A stretch of DNA of 64,000 nt, taken from assembly GCF_037477895.1 (NCBI RefSeq), contig NZ_CP132744.1, forward strand, positions 1,054,001 through 1,118,000, written 5' to 3'. Source of the stretch: Mycetohabitans endofungorum. Its GTDB lineage: Bacteria; Pseudomonadota; Gammaproteobacteria; Burkholderiales; Burkholderiaceae. The notes below the pieces were generated by a model that ran no database searches, had not been told where the DNA came from, and was given only the letters and a program-made list of their open reading frames with translations. Position 1 is the stretch's first letter, and each line of letters begins with the position of its first letter. Shown here piece by piece: positions 25,368 through 33,836 of this stretch. The translations under genes and the position numbers were made by a program.

Positions 25368-25949
25368 CTATGCACCGCGGGGGCGATGGAGTGCAAAGCA
25401 GCGCAATACGGCGATGCCGGTCAGCGTGCCCAGCAGCGCCGTGGCCACCGGGAAGGTGCCAGCCATATCGAGCGCGATGCGCGCCGGCCGGCGCACTCCG
25501 AGTAGTTGGACGCGCCGGCGTGTCATCGCCGCGCCCAGGCTCGCCAACTCGGCTTCGAGCGCGCGTTCGGCACGCGGTAGCAGCACGGTTTCTTCGTCGG
25601 CGACGTGATGGATCACGGTACGCATCAGTTGCATGAAAAGACTGTCGTAAGCCGCATTGTCCGGTCCCATGCCGCGCAGTTGTTCCATCGTTTGCCGTAT
25701 CGCGTCATGCTCGGGCTTGCTTTTTTTCAGTACGTCATCATCCGGATCAACGCGTGCGAGTGCCGGGTAAAGAATTTCCTCTTCAAGCTGTGTGTGGATC
25801 TCCAGCGCAGTACATGCGACGCTAACGATCGCGCGCTTGCGCCACCAGGGCGAGTCAGGGCGATAGCGATGGAAGGCCGCCAGCACGTGGGTGTGGTCGG
25901 CGCGGATCGCAGCGGTAACGGGCAGCGCCGCAAGCGAGGATAAAACCAT
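25368..25949 (-). CDS. Hemerythrin (HHE) cation-binding domain protein
   Basis: 193 residues. The HHE pattern is visible: IRADHTHVLAAFHRY in the first helix, EIHTQLEEEILYPAL in the second, PEHDAIRQTMEQLRG in the third, and IHHVADEETVLLP in the fourth. Together these supply the His/Glu/Asp ligands of a di-iron site. A C-terminal hydrophobic stretch (ALDMAGTFPVATALLGTLTG) suggests membrane anchoring. GGAGAGG precedes the ATG. It is first in an operon with the YdeP-type oxidoreductase, suggesting iron- or oxygen-linked stress functions. A truncated paralogue of its C-terminus is at 11950-12150. Confidence 0.85.
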   Translation of the reverse strand: MVLSSLAALPVTAAIRADHTHVLAAFHRYRPDSPWWRKRAIVSVACTALEIHTQLEEEILYPALARVDPDDDVLKKSKPEHDAIRQTMEQLRGMGPDNAAYDSLFMQLMRTVIHHVADEETVLLPRAERALEAELASLGAAMTRRRVQLLGVRRPARIALDMAGTFPVATALLGTLTGIAVLRCFALHRPRGA

Positions 25950-26160
25950 AACCTCTCCTGGTCACAAAGCGTCATGCGTGATGCATTTGCTGTGCCCGAC
26001 TGCGTCTGCCTAACGCGGTGAGCGGGCGCTGGCGTTGCGGCGGCGGCCTTGTCGAAGCTGTACAGCCAATGGCCGGGCACGGGCGTTGCGCGGCAAGCGA
26101 GGCCGGCGCAACCACACCCGTCCGGCGTCGTTTTTTAAACTTCGACGAAGGAGGTTCACG

Positions 26161-26655
26161 ATGGCACGCAAGACCTTGGAAGACCTGTTTATCCATTCGT
26201 TATCTGAGATCTACAGTGCAGAGAAGCAATTGACACGCGCACTTGGCAAGCTAGCGCGCGCCAGCACGAATCCTGAACTTGCACAGGCCTTCGAGACGCA
26301 TTTGCAGGAAACGCATGAGCAGGTCGAGCGCATCGATCAGGTGGTCGAGAAATGCGGCATCAAGCTGAAACGGATCAAATGCGTAGCAATGGAGGGGCTA
26401 ATCGAGGAAGGCACGGAACTGCTGGACGAAATCGGGAAGGGGCCCGTGCTCGATGCGGGGCTGATCGGTGCAGCCCAGAAAGTAGAGCACTATGAGATTG
26501 CGTCTTACGGCACGCTGTGCGCGCTCGCGAAACAGCTCGGTAAGGACGACGCGGTGCCGTTGCTCAAGGCGACGCTTGAAGAGGAGAAGGCGACCGATCA
26601 GAAGCTGACGCAGTTTGCCGAGAAGGTCGGCAATCCGCAGGCTAGCCAAGCCTAA
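26161..26655 (+). CDS. DUF892 ferritin-like protein (YciE/YciF type)
   Basis: 164 residues. The start at 26161 is chosen because AAGGAGG lies just upstream; the frame is open further back without a better site. The sequence runs MARKTLEDLFIHSLSEIYSA, then EKQLTRALGKLARASTNPEL, the DUF892 signature, with a four-helix bundle and Glu/His residues (EKQL, HLQETHEQV, KVEHYEIASYG, EEEKATDQKL) suited to a di-metal site. Family members are stress-induced, but the reaction is unknown. It is divergent from the hemerythrin operon and convergent with the SIR2 gene. Confidence 0.9.
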   Translation: MARKTLEDLFIHSLSEIYSAEKQLTRALGKLARASTNPELAQAFETHLQETHEQVERIDQVVEKCGIKLKRIKCVAMEGLIEEGTELLDEIGKGPVLDAGLIGAAQKVEHYEIASYGTLCALAKQLGKDDAVPLLKATLEEEKATDQKLTQFAEKVGNPQASQA

Positions 26656-26810
26656 TAGAACCGTGCCACGCGCCGGCGCCGTGTGGTCGTTGACGTATGG
26701 TAGGGCTCAGACGGTGCCGCTTCGGCGGGCACGCTTCGCAGCTGCAGGCCGTGCGATACTGCCGGACGGCAGCGGGTCTCGCGCGCCGGGTGCGGGGCAC
26801 GTCGGCTTTA

Positions 26811-28013
26811 TCATAGTGAGCGAACGGCAATACTGCACCATTCGCTGAAACTGCCCCGCCACGGCAATACCGCGAGGCCTCCGGACACGCTGGCATGGGG
26901 AAAGACGCTTCTTGCATGATCAAGCTGTGTCTGAACGTCATTGAGATCGATGTAGTACAGCGCACGCTGGCGTCCATCGGTGGGCGCCTCGGCGAATTGA
27001 CGCAGCAGCAGTCGCACCAGTGCGTCCTCATCGGGGAAACTGTAGCCGACCAGCACGACGATCCGGGACTCGCGCAGCAGCCGCACGGCCTTCGGGAACA
27101 ACGCCTGGAAATAGGGTTGGTCGTAGTCCTGGGCGCGCGAGGGCAGCATGATATCCGGCGGGTTGCTGCGCAGTATCTGCGTGTCGCGGCGACGATAGTC
27201 GACTTCAAAATGACCGTCATGCCGATAGATCTCAAACCCCCCATTGAGTTTCAGCAGATGACCGCCTGCAAAGGGCACCGCTACCGCACGCCTGTCCATC
27301 TCACCGCACCACGCGGACGGCGTGAAGCCTCGATACAACTCGCGCGAATGGGCACGTCGGAGCGCTGTGTCTACCATCGCCTCAATGACAAAGTCGTAGT
27401 TCGTCGTCAGGAAATTCACGCCGATGCGGGGTGCGGGCCGCTCGCCAGTCGACGCCGCGCCCGCGTGCTCCTGCAGCGCGGCAAACAGCGAACTGATCGC
27501 TGTCTGTGCGTCGCTGAGCGGCTGGCCGAACGAAAGCATGTCGCCGACTAGGGTGGGAGGCGTGGTGTGCTGGTGGAACTTGCGAAGCACCGCATAGCGC
27601 AATTCTCGCTCGACCAGTTCCAGATAAAACTCATCGACGTATCGGTTGCGGATCAGCGGATACTTTTTCAACATGCCTACCTGATAGACGATGTCGAGAA
27701 ACGCGGATCGGTTTAGCCCGACAGTGCGATCGATCTGCGTCATACGCAGAAAGTCTTCCAAGAATGGAGACTCGCTCGTCCAGTCGTCATCGGTAAAGTC
27801 GAATAAATCGGCGCCGGTCGGATAGCGAGTGTCCCATGCGTGGGAGAACCCGGCGCCGAGCACGAACGTCACGTTACCCACCGCGGGATCGCCGTGCCGC
27901 GCCAGCGCATGGATGGCTTGCGCAAACTTGATCGGCGCTTGTCGGGATCGTGATGAGGAGGTTGGACCGCTGCGTCGGCGCGGGTTGCGTTGTGGGTCGA
28001 TGTGTTCCGTCAT
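26811..28013 (-). CDS. SIR2-like domain protein
   Basis: 400 residues. SIR2-like fold motifs are VTFVLGAGFSHAWDTRYPTG near residue 50, FLTTNYDFVIEAMVD in the middle, and VVLVGYSFPDEDALVRLLLR near the end. Proteins of this class (SIR2_2 type) hydrolyse NAD in many antiphage systems, and this order of GAGxS, TNYD and GYSxxDxD is typical of them. No second effector or sensor domain is recognised in the N-terminus, which begins with a basic, disordered stretch. The gene lies downstream of the DUF3348-DUF802-OmpA-DUF2894 operon, same strand, after a 317-base gap, so it may or may not belong to it. Confidence 0.75.
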   Translation of the reverse strand: MTEHIDPQRNPRRRSGPTSSSRSRQAPIKFAQAIHALARHGDPAVGNVTFVLGAGFSHAWDTRYPTGADLFDFTDDDWTSESPFLEDFLRMTQIDRTVGLNRSAFLDIVYQVGMLKKYPLIRNRYVDEFYLELVERELRYAVLRKFHQHTTPPTLVGDMLSFGQPLSDAQTAISSLFAALQEHAGAASTGERPAPRIGVNFLTTNYDFVIEAMVDTALRRAHSRELYRGFTPSAWCGEMDRRAVAVPFAGGHLLKLNGGFEIYRHDGHFEVDYRRRDTQILRSNPPDIMLPSRAQDYDQPYFQALFPKAVRLLRESRIVVLVGYSFPDEDALVRLLLRQFAEAPTDGRQRALYYIDLNDVQTQLDHARSVFPHASVSGGLAVLPWRGSFSEWCSIAVRSL

Positions 28014-28330
28014 GAGTCGTTGAGTCGGGGACGATGTCCGAGGTCGGGTGGCGCGCTACCAAGCCGCGCCCGCCGCCGTTTTTGTTGCGTGCCTGGCCGA
28101 GTGCAATACCCGTGCCCGCCGCGCGACGATGCACTGCTGACCATCGACGAACTGGCGGAACGAGGCTGGCGCGCGCAGGAGCGCAGTCGTAACCTGCGCG
28201 AGGATAATGTCGGCGGGCGGGGCGAACTCGGGGCGGCTGATGGGCAGCAAACGACGCGTGTACTGGTGCGACTCGCGTCTGTCGATGGACGGCGCGCGGC
28301 GCCCCACAAGGCGCGAAACGGCACGCCGCT
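28014..28330. other. Gap between DUF2894 and SIR2 genes
   Basis: 317 GC-rich bases with only overlapping shadow frames. The SIR2 promoter, if separate, must be here; no clear hexamers were identified. Confidence 0.5.
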
Positions 28331-28990
28331 TCAGCGCGATTTGCTTCTGGCACTCTTGCGGGCAACGGCGGCACGCGCGGTGTCCTTGACCGATGCCGGG
28401 CTTCCGCTATTCCATTGCTCCATCCACGATAATGTGTCTGCGTACGCGAGGAACTGCTGTAGATACCCGGGCGACAATTCGCGCATCAACAAAAGCGACC
28501 GATGCACGAGACTGCTGGAATTGAGCGGACCGGCATTTCTCGGCACTTGGTTTAGCGATTGCCGAAGCTGCTTTTCAATGCGGACCCTGGCCCAGGTCTT
28601 TCTGAAATACTCCAGCGTTGCCGGCTCCGGATCGGACACGGGGTGCGGCGCAGCGGCAGTGGCGCCGGCATCGCCGTGCGCGTGTTTGCGCGCGGCGATG
28701 TAGTCGAGCAACGCCGCGAGCGTAGGGCCCCCGGGCTCGCGTGATGCCGTTTTGGCAGCTGCGTTGCCGCAGCAGGGATCCGCCCGCTCGAGATCAGCGG
28801 CATACGCATCCAGTAACTCGCCAAGCCGGCGCTCCAGGCGGTGTCGCACCGCGCCGACATGCCCGGCCGTGCGCCGCTCCAGTGCGTCGATAAAGCGGAA
28901 GCGTACCGGGTCCAGCCGATCGGCGCCGGATGCTCGCCATGCGTCAAGCCGGGCCCGCGCATGCGTTTCGCTATGGTTCACGGCGTTCAC
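28331..28990 (-). CDS. DUF2894 family protein
   Basis: 219 residues from the GTG at 28990, which overlaps the end of the OmpA-like gene by 20 bases. A second GTG at 28981 is equally possible, and the longer open frame upstream lies inside that gene. The pattern RLDAWRASGADRLDPVRFRF, then TWARVRIEKQLRQSLNQVP and NAGPLNSSSLVHRSLLLMRE, then LSPGYLQQFLAYADTLSWME, matches DUF2894 of Burkholderiales. It is probably a soluble helical protein. The family has no known function. It is last of four tightly packed genes whose products appear to build an ion-driven envelope complex. Confidence 0.8.
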   Translation of the reverse strand: MNAVNHSETHARARLDAWRASGADRLDPVRFRFIDALERRTAGHVGAVRHRLERRLGELLDAYAADLERADPCCGNAAAKTASREPGGPTLAALLDYIAARKHAHGDAGATAAAPHPVSDPEPATLEYFRKTWARVRIEKQLRQSLNQVPRNAGPLNSSSLVHRSLLLMRELSPGYLQQFLAYADTLSWMEQWNSGSPASVKDTARAAVARKSARSKSR

Positions 28991-29621
28991 CGTTGATGGC
29001 GGGCAGCCTCGGCACCGCGGCGATCTCCACGCGCCGGTTGCGGGCCCGTCCAGCGTCGTCAGCATTCGAGCTCACCGGTTGTTCAGAGCCGAACGCGGCG
29101 GCGAACACTGATGAGGCCGGCACGCCTTCCGAGATGAAGGCGCGCGTCACCGTCAACGCGCGCTGTGCCGACAGGTCCCAGTTATCGGCGAAGCGACGAT
29201 TGCCCGCGCGGACCTGCTGGTCATCGGCGAAACCGCTCACCATTAGGATCTCGTCACGGGCGCTAAGGTACGAGCGAAGCGGATTGGCGAGACTTTTCAA
29301 CAGCTCGCGGCCTTCGGGCTGCAACTGATCCGAATTCAGTGCGAATAGTACGCTGCCGCTGATGCCGATACGGCCATTCACCAGCGTCACGCGTCCGGCG
29401 GCCAGTGGCCCGGCCAATGCCTGTTCCAGCGTCTTGCGGCGCTGTGTTTCCATTTGCCGCTGTCGAACTTCGTTCTCGAGCTTGGACGACAGTTGCAGTT
29501 GCATGCCGATGACGCCGACCAGGATCAGCACGAACGCCCCCAGCAATACCGACATCAAGTCGGCAAACGCGGCCCAGATGGGCGCCGCCGCTTCCACGTC
29601 GCCGTCGATGTTGTCGTTCAT
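28971..29621 (-). CDS. OmpA/MotB-like peptidoglycan-binding stator protein
   Basis: 216 residues. One N-terminal membrane segment, PIWAAFADLMSVLLGAFVLI, carries Asp21 in the position of the proton-binding Asp of MotB (YADFMT). A periplasmic linker leads to an OmpA-type domain: FALNSDQLQPEGRELL, then GFADDQQVRAGN, NWDLSAQRALTVTRAFI and GRARNRRVEI, which includes the expected peptidoglycan-contacting Asp and Arg. Its start overlaps the MotA-like gene by four bases, so the two are translated together. With that protein it should form an inner-membrane ion channel anchored to the cell wall, as in MotAB, TolQR and ZorAB. Confidence 0.88.
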   Translation of the reverse strand: MNDNIDGDVEAAAPIWAAFADLMSVLLGAFVLILVGVIGMQLQLSSKLENEVRQRQMETQRRKTLEQALAGPLAAGRVTLVNGRIGISGSVLFALNSDQLQPEGRELLKSLANPLRSYLSARDEILMVSGFADDQQVRAGNRRFADNWDLSAQRALTVTRAFISEGVPASSVFAAAFGSEQPVSSNADDAGRARNRRVEIAAVPRLPAINGERREP

Positions 29622-31714
29622 GGCGCTTCGGCTCCAGCACGCGCCCGCTGCATGGCGAGTTGTTGCAACTCCTCGATAATCTGTTTCTGCGACATCATGC
29701 TTAAGTCAATGACTTCCCGCGCCTGCGCGACGTAGTAGGCGAGTTGCTCGTCACTGCGCGCGAGCGACTTGTCCAGCGCCGCTTCGATGCGCTGTAGATG
29801 CTCAACCAGCGTATCGTTGGACGCGCCAAAGGACTGGGCCGCTGCGCCGAACGCCTCGCCCAAGCTGGCCACCTCGACCGCGCTGCTGGTGAGTTGCGTC
29901 GCGGCGGCCTCCACCTGCTGCGTGCTGGCCCGGACCTCGTCGGTGAACCGGTTGCCGACGCGCTCCAGCAAGCTTGCCGATGTCGAGACCAGTGCGTCGA
30001 TGGCCGAGCGCTGCTCATTGGACGCATGGTTGACCGCGTCGAGTAGCGTCGCCAGCGTTTCGAGTACTCGGCCGCGTTCCTGCAGAACCGCTGTGTCGCG
30101 CTCGAGGCTATCGGACAGTTGCTGGCGCAGCTCGGCGATCACCTGCGCTGCGGCCAGCGGCGCCTGCGACGCGGCTTGCACGAGCTTGCCGATCTCTGCG
30201 ATCGTCTTATTGGCCTGCTCGTTGGCTTGCGCCGAGATCTGTTGCGCTGTACGCGCCAGCGTGTCGCAGATGTGTTGCTGCTGCGCGGCGGCGTGCGTGC
30301 CGGCTTCCTCCCATTGGTGGCGCAACGTGGCGGCCATCGACGTCAGTGTCGTGGTCCAGGTGTCCAGTCGGTGTTCGTCCTGCGATTGCAGTTCGGCGCG
30401 CAGCCGCGCCTGCGATTGTTCCATTGCATCCAGCGACGCCATTGAGCGCTGCGCGAGCGTCGCAACGGCCGCTTCGAGCGCGCGTTGATGGTCCGCGGCG
30501 CGTTGCTCCGCGGCCTGCTCCTGCCGGGTTAGCGTCTGCTGACAAGTCTGGGCAAGCGTCGCCACGTTGGCTTCCAGGCGTGCCGACAGCGTCTGCAACA
30601 GGGTCGCGGCGCGTTGTTCGGCCGCCTTTGCGAATTGGTCCGCCGAGACGCGAAGGTGCTTGAGCAGCGCGTCATTGGACTGCCGATGGTCGGCCAACGC
30701 CTCACTCCAGACCGTCGCTACATCGCGCGTGGTCGCGTCCAGGCTCGCGGATAGCGCATGCAACTGCTGCTGCACGGCGCCGGCGACGGTATCGTGCAGC
30801 GACGCCGTATCGCGCGCCAGGCTAGCCATCGTCGCCTGGACGACCGGCTGCAGCGCCGTGCCCGCGGCGCGGGCGCTGTCGGCCACGCATTCTGTCAGCG
30901 ATTGCGTCACGGATGAGGTCAGGCGCGCGTGCGCGTGCTCGACCCGGTCGAGGAACGCTTGCTGCCCGGCGAGTTGTTGCTCGCTCAACGTTCGTGTCTG
31001 CCGCTCGATGTGCGTGATCATTGTTTGCAGCCGGTCGACCAGTGCAGGCATCGCATCGGCTTGCCGCTGCAAGATCTGAAAAGTCGTCTCACGCTGGTGA
31101 GCGCTCGAATGGGCCCGCAATGTCGTCGCGATGGCCGTATCGAGTTGCTGCGCGGCGTTGACGCGCTCGCGTCGGCACAGAGCGGAAAGCAGGCCCAGCA
31201 TGGCGGATGCCGCCACGCCTGCGATCGATGTGCCGAACGCAAAGCCCAGTCCGCTGACCGGCGCGGCAAGCGACGCCCGGATGGCGCCCAAATCGGTCGC
31301 GCTTTGCAGTGCGGCGCCGGTGCCACGCAGCGTCGTTACCATGCCTAGCAGGGTACCCAGCATGCCGAGCAGCACCAGCAATCCCACCAGGTAGGGTGTC
31401 AGCACCGGAGCCGGCAACGCGACCCGCTGACCGTCCAGCCGCAGTCGCACCGCACTGCGCAAGTCGGGATGCAACTGTGCCAGCCAGACCTCCAGCGTCG
31501 GCGGGGGGGCGGATAGGCCGGCTACGGCGCGCATCAACGTGGCACTGGCCTGTTGGTAGCGGCGCAATTCCAAAGCGCCTGCAAGATAACCGCCACCGAT
31601 CAGCAGCGTGACGGCCAAGGCCAGCGGGTTGGCGCCGAAGTAGCCGGCGCCGATCCAGCATACGATGGCCAGGCCGGCCAGGAAGACAACAACGTTAAGG
31701 TGAAAGCGGGTCAT
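29618..31714 (-). CDS. DUF802 MotA/TolQ/ExbB-like protein with long coiled-coil tail
   Basis: 698 residues. Two membrane segments lie at about residues 5-45 and a MotA/TolQ/ExbB-type pair at about 105-190 (YLVGLLVLLGMLGTLLGMVT, then LGFAFGTSIAGVAASAMLGL). The remaining 500 or so residues are Ala/Gln/Glu-rich and predicted to form a long cytoplasmic coiled coil. This is the layout of ZorA, the Zorya defence stator, although DUF802 proteins of Burkholderiales are a separately named, uncharacterised family. It follows the DUF3348 gene by 10 bases and overlaps the OmpA-like gene by four. The coupling of ion flow to the tail's movement is inferred from MotA/ZorA. Confidence 0.82.
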   Translation of the reverse strand: MTRFHLNVVVFLAGLAIVCWIGAGYFGANPLALAVTLLIGGGYLAGALELRRYQQASATLMRAVAGLSAPPPTLEVWLAQLHPDLRSAVRLRLDGQRVALPAPVLTPYLVGLLVLLGMLGTLLGMVTTLRGTGAALQSATDLGAIRASLAAPVSGLGFAFGTSIAGVAASAMLGLLSALCRRERVNAAQQLDTAIATTLRAHSSAHQRETTFQILQRQADAMPALVDRLQTMITHIERQTRTLSEQQLAGQQAFLDRVEHAHARLTSSVTQSLTECVADSARAAGTALQPVVQATMASLARDTASLHDTVAGAVQQQLHALSASLDATTRDVATVWSEALADHRQSNDALLKHLRVSADQFAKAAEQRAATLLQTLSARLEANVATLAQTCQQTLTRQEQAAEQRAADHQRALEAAVATLAQRSMASLDAMEQSQARLRAELQSQDEHRLDTWTTTLTSMAATLRHQWEEAGTHAAAQQQHICDTLARTAQQISAQANEQANKTIAEIGKLVQAASQAPLAAAQVIAELRQQLSDSLERDTAVLQERGRVLETLATLLDAVNHASNEQRSAIDALVSTSASLLERVGNRFTDEVRASTQQVEAAATQLTSSAVEVASLGEAFGAAAQSFGASNDTLVEHLQRIEAALDKSLARSDEQLAYYVAQAREVIDLSMMSQKQIIEELQQLAMQRARAGAEAP

Positions 31715-31724
31715 AGCAGGTTGG

Positions 31725-32519
31725 TTAGCAGGTACGGTAGGCCGACAGCAGTCCCTGCACCGGTTGGAACCGGACGTCGAGTTCGGCGATCAGCACGCTG
31801 CGCATGTCGTTGCGAAATACGTCCAGCCAGCTGCCAGGCGCACCCGCAGGCGTCGGTGCGTCAGTTTGAAGTGGAACTTGCGTGCACGCTTGCTGTGGCA
31901 CGTGCGTCTGTGCCGGCGGCGCGGGGAGAGACGCGGCGTCGCGCAAGCGGGCAAAATGCGCGCCGAGCAACGCGGGCACGTTGGCCAGCAGGTGATGCTC
32001 GCGTGTTGCTAGTGCCTGCTCCATGACGGTATCGACGGCGCACAGCCGCGCCATATCCGGCGCGCGCGTCGCCAGCATTGTGCGTAGCCGCCCCCGCAGC
32101 GCACCGATATCTGTTGCCATCGCGTGCTGCACGCCGACGTAGCGGTGACGAAAATCGGCGTAGTCGGGCACGGCGTCGCTGCTCGCCCCGCGCAGCGCTG
32201 CGGGCTTGGCTGCGTGGCGCGCTCCAGTGGCGAAGCCGCAAGCTGCATCGATGCGGCGGATCAACGACGTGCGCACGGTGGCAGTATGCGCCGACGCGTC
32301 ATTGCCCACGTCCGCCACGCCGGCCGCGTCCGATGCGGCGCCATGCGCATTGGCGTTGAGCGCGGTTGACAACGCAATGGCGTCGGTCCAGCCGAGCCAT
32401 TGGCTCAATTGGTCCGGCAACGATTGTCCAGATTCGGCTACATCGAGTTGCGCGAGCCGCGCAAGCAGACGAACGAGCGTCGGGGCGCCGGACGCCGTTG
32501 GCCGGGGGACTTGCACCAT
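31725..32519 (-). CDS. DUF3348 family protein
   Basis: 264 residues from the ATG at 32519; the open frame continues 32 codons upstream, but family members begin MVQVPRxxxSGPxLVRLLARL as here (MVQVPRPTASGAPTLVRLLA, then QWLGWTDAIALSTALN). The middle is Ala-rich. It is first of the four-gene operon followed by DUF802, OmpA-like and DUF2894, an order I recall from other Burkholderia genomes. No catalytic motif is seen and the function is unknown. It may be a cytoplasmic partner of the stator-like complex. Confidence 0.8.
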   Translation of the reverse strand: MVQVPRPTASGAPTLVRLLARLAQLDVAESGQSLPDQLSQWLGWTDAIALSTALNANAHGAASDAAGVADVGNDASAHTATVRTSLIRRIDAACGFATGARHAAKPAALRGASSDAVPDYADFRHRYVGVQHAMATDIGALRGRLRTMLATRAPDMARLCAVDTVMEQALATREHHLLANVPALLGAHFARLRDAASLPAPPAQTHVPQQACTQVPLQTDAPTPAGAPGSWLDVFRNDMRSVLIAELDVRFQPVQGLLSAYRTC

Positions 32520-33120
32520 ACCACCAGAGTCAAAAAGACAGCAGTTTACACGTCTGTGGGACACGTGGTCCGCATCCGGTTCCTGCCTGTCATCATCACC
32601 AGCACGGTTGTCCACGCGTGGACATCATCGGCGTTGACCACATGCTAGATAAAGCACGGCGCGATCTCGATCCAGCTATTTAGCCACCGTAGCGAGACAC
32701 GATTCGGCTCACGGTGATGGCCATGTCGTGCATCATCGACGCGGCGGGCAGGCCTGCGCTCCCGTACCAGAATGCCCGATGAGCTAAACGAGGCGTTAGC
32801 TCGAGATGGTGCGCGCTGGGTTATTTATGTGGCTCGCGTCAGTCAAAAGCGTCATCGGGCGAGCACGGGCACGTTAGCTGGTGAGATTGTGACGCTGCGC
32901 GCACCGCGCGACTCGACGAAGGTAACGCCGGTACTGAGCAGCAAAGCGACGACTGCCTGATTGTGCATGGTGCGGTGATCGTTACTGTGCGGCGGTCGGA
33001 TTCAGCGCTGCTGCTGAATTATCGTGGCGTAGAGCAATGGCGATTCAATGATGGGCGAGACAATCGAGCCGTTTCATATCATGCGATTGTGCGAGGGGCC
33101 CCTGACGCGCAGCCGTGTTT
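32520..33120. other. Gap between DUF3348 operon and Tc locus 1 leader
   Basis: About 600 bases. It includes the promoter side of the minus-strand operon and unclear plus-strand frames: one of 62 codons at 32772, and one ending at 33130 with WRFNDGRDNRAVSYHAIVRG but without a good start. No recognisable gene. Confidence 0.5.
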
Positions 33121-33202
33121 TTCTGTGAGGTAGCCCGGCCTCTGCAGGTCAACGCTTGGCGGTACTCACGGCAATTTGTCGCATTGAATAAAGGGAATGT
33201 GC

Positions 33203-33231
33203 TTGGATGCTTTCGGGTTAGTGCTTTATAG
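33203..33231 (+). promoter_or_regulatory. Candidate promoter of Tc locus 1
   Basis: TTGGAT (33203-33208) and TTATAG (33226-33231), 17 bases apart, inside the conserved leader. The same pair occurs at identical spacing in copy 2 (TTGAAT/TTATAG). It implies a 5' leader of about 600 bases before the first TcA gene. Confidence 0.5.
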
Positions 33232-33384
33232 TTGTCGTTACCTTAAGTGCCGAAGCGGCATATGGCAGTGGAGCACAACGCTTGAACGCGTTGTGAGCAG
33301 CAGCAAACGATGAAGTGATCTGTCAGCGAACGGGTGCATCGCATTAGCTGTTTTTGCTGAATACAAATGATGTCTGGAGGGAAA

Positions 33385-33570
33385 ATGAAGAAGTACCCCA
33401 GCTTAAACACAATGGCCTCGCGTCTGCGTGCCACGTCTACTTTTTCTATTTTATTCTGTTTCCGACTTTGCCCACTTAGCGTACGGCAAGACAGTGTCGC
33501 TTTGAGCACGTGGCGCGTCAGGGCACGGTCTTGCATCCAGCGGCAGCATGGGTTGAGTGCCGCCGTTTGA
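33385..33570 (+). CDS. Leader reading frame MKKYPSL, copy 1
   Basis: Starts right after GGAGGGAAA with ATG at 33385 and reads MKKYPSLNTMASRLRATSTF, continuing to 61 codons. In copy 2 the corresponding frame shares MKKYPSL, SRLR and STF but stops after 31 codons owing to a one-base difference. It may be a translated leader that regulates toxin expression, or a decayed gene. There is no signal peptide or known domain. Confidence 0.4.
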   Translation: MKKYPSLNTMASRLRATSTFSILFCFRLCPLSVRQDSVALSTWRVRARSCIQRQHGLSAAV

Positions 33571-33836
33571 GGCCTGGCGTAGCGCGCTCTATTGGACGGC
33601 GGAGAATGTAATGCGGTCCTATTCAAGAGTAGCGATCCATTGATAGCGAAGTGATAAGGACAACATGGCAAATAAGATTTGCTACGCTGTCTGCGTCGAT
33701 TTTGCGATGGCATTAGGATGTCGAAATCGCTCACGTGTAGCATCCGAATTGGAAATTGGCATGGTTCCAAGGAAAATGATTAGTTTTCCAAACCAGAAGG
33801 CCGTGACACAATCTTTGACCCATGTCAGGAGTGGAT

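Larger units (their letters stand above)
33121..33836 (+). repeat. Tc leader block, copy 1
   Basis: About 700 bases upstream of Tc locus 1 that align by eye with 50371-51060 upstream of locus 2. The longest shared pieces include GCAATTTGTCGCATTGAA/CAATTTGTCGCATTGAA, TAGTGCTTTATAGT, GAAGCGGCATATGGCAGT, GAATACAAA.GA.GTCTGGAGGGAA, and ATGAAGAAGTACCCCAGCTT. Both copies are in the same orientation and end at the first TcA gene. Similarity fades toward the TcA start codon. Confidence 0.8.

Noticed and set aside
28331..32519. Calling the stator-like operon a Zorya system
   Set aside because: ZorC, ZorD and ZorE type partners are absent, and DUF3348/DUF2894 define a different conserved set; only the A/B layout is similar.
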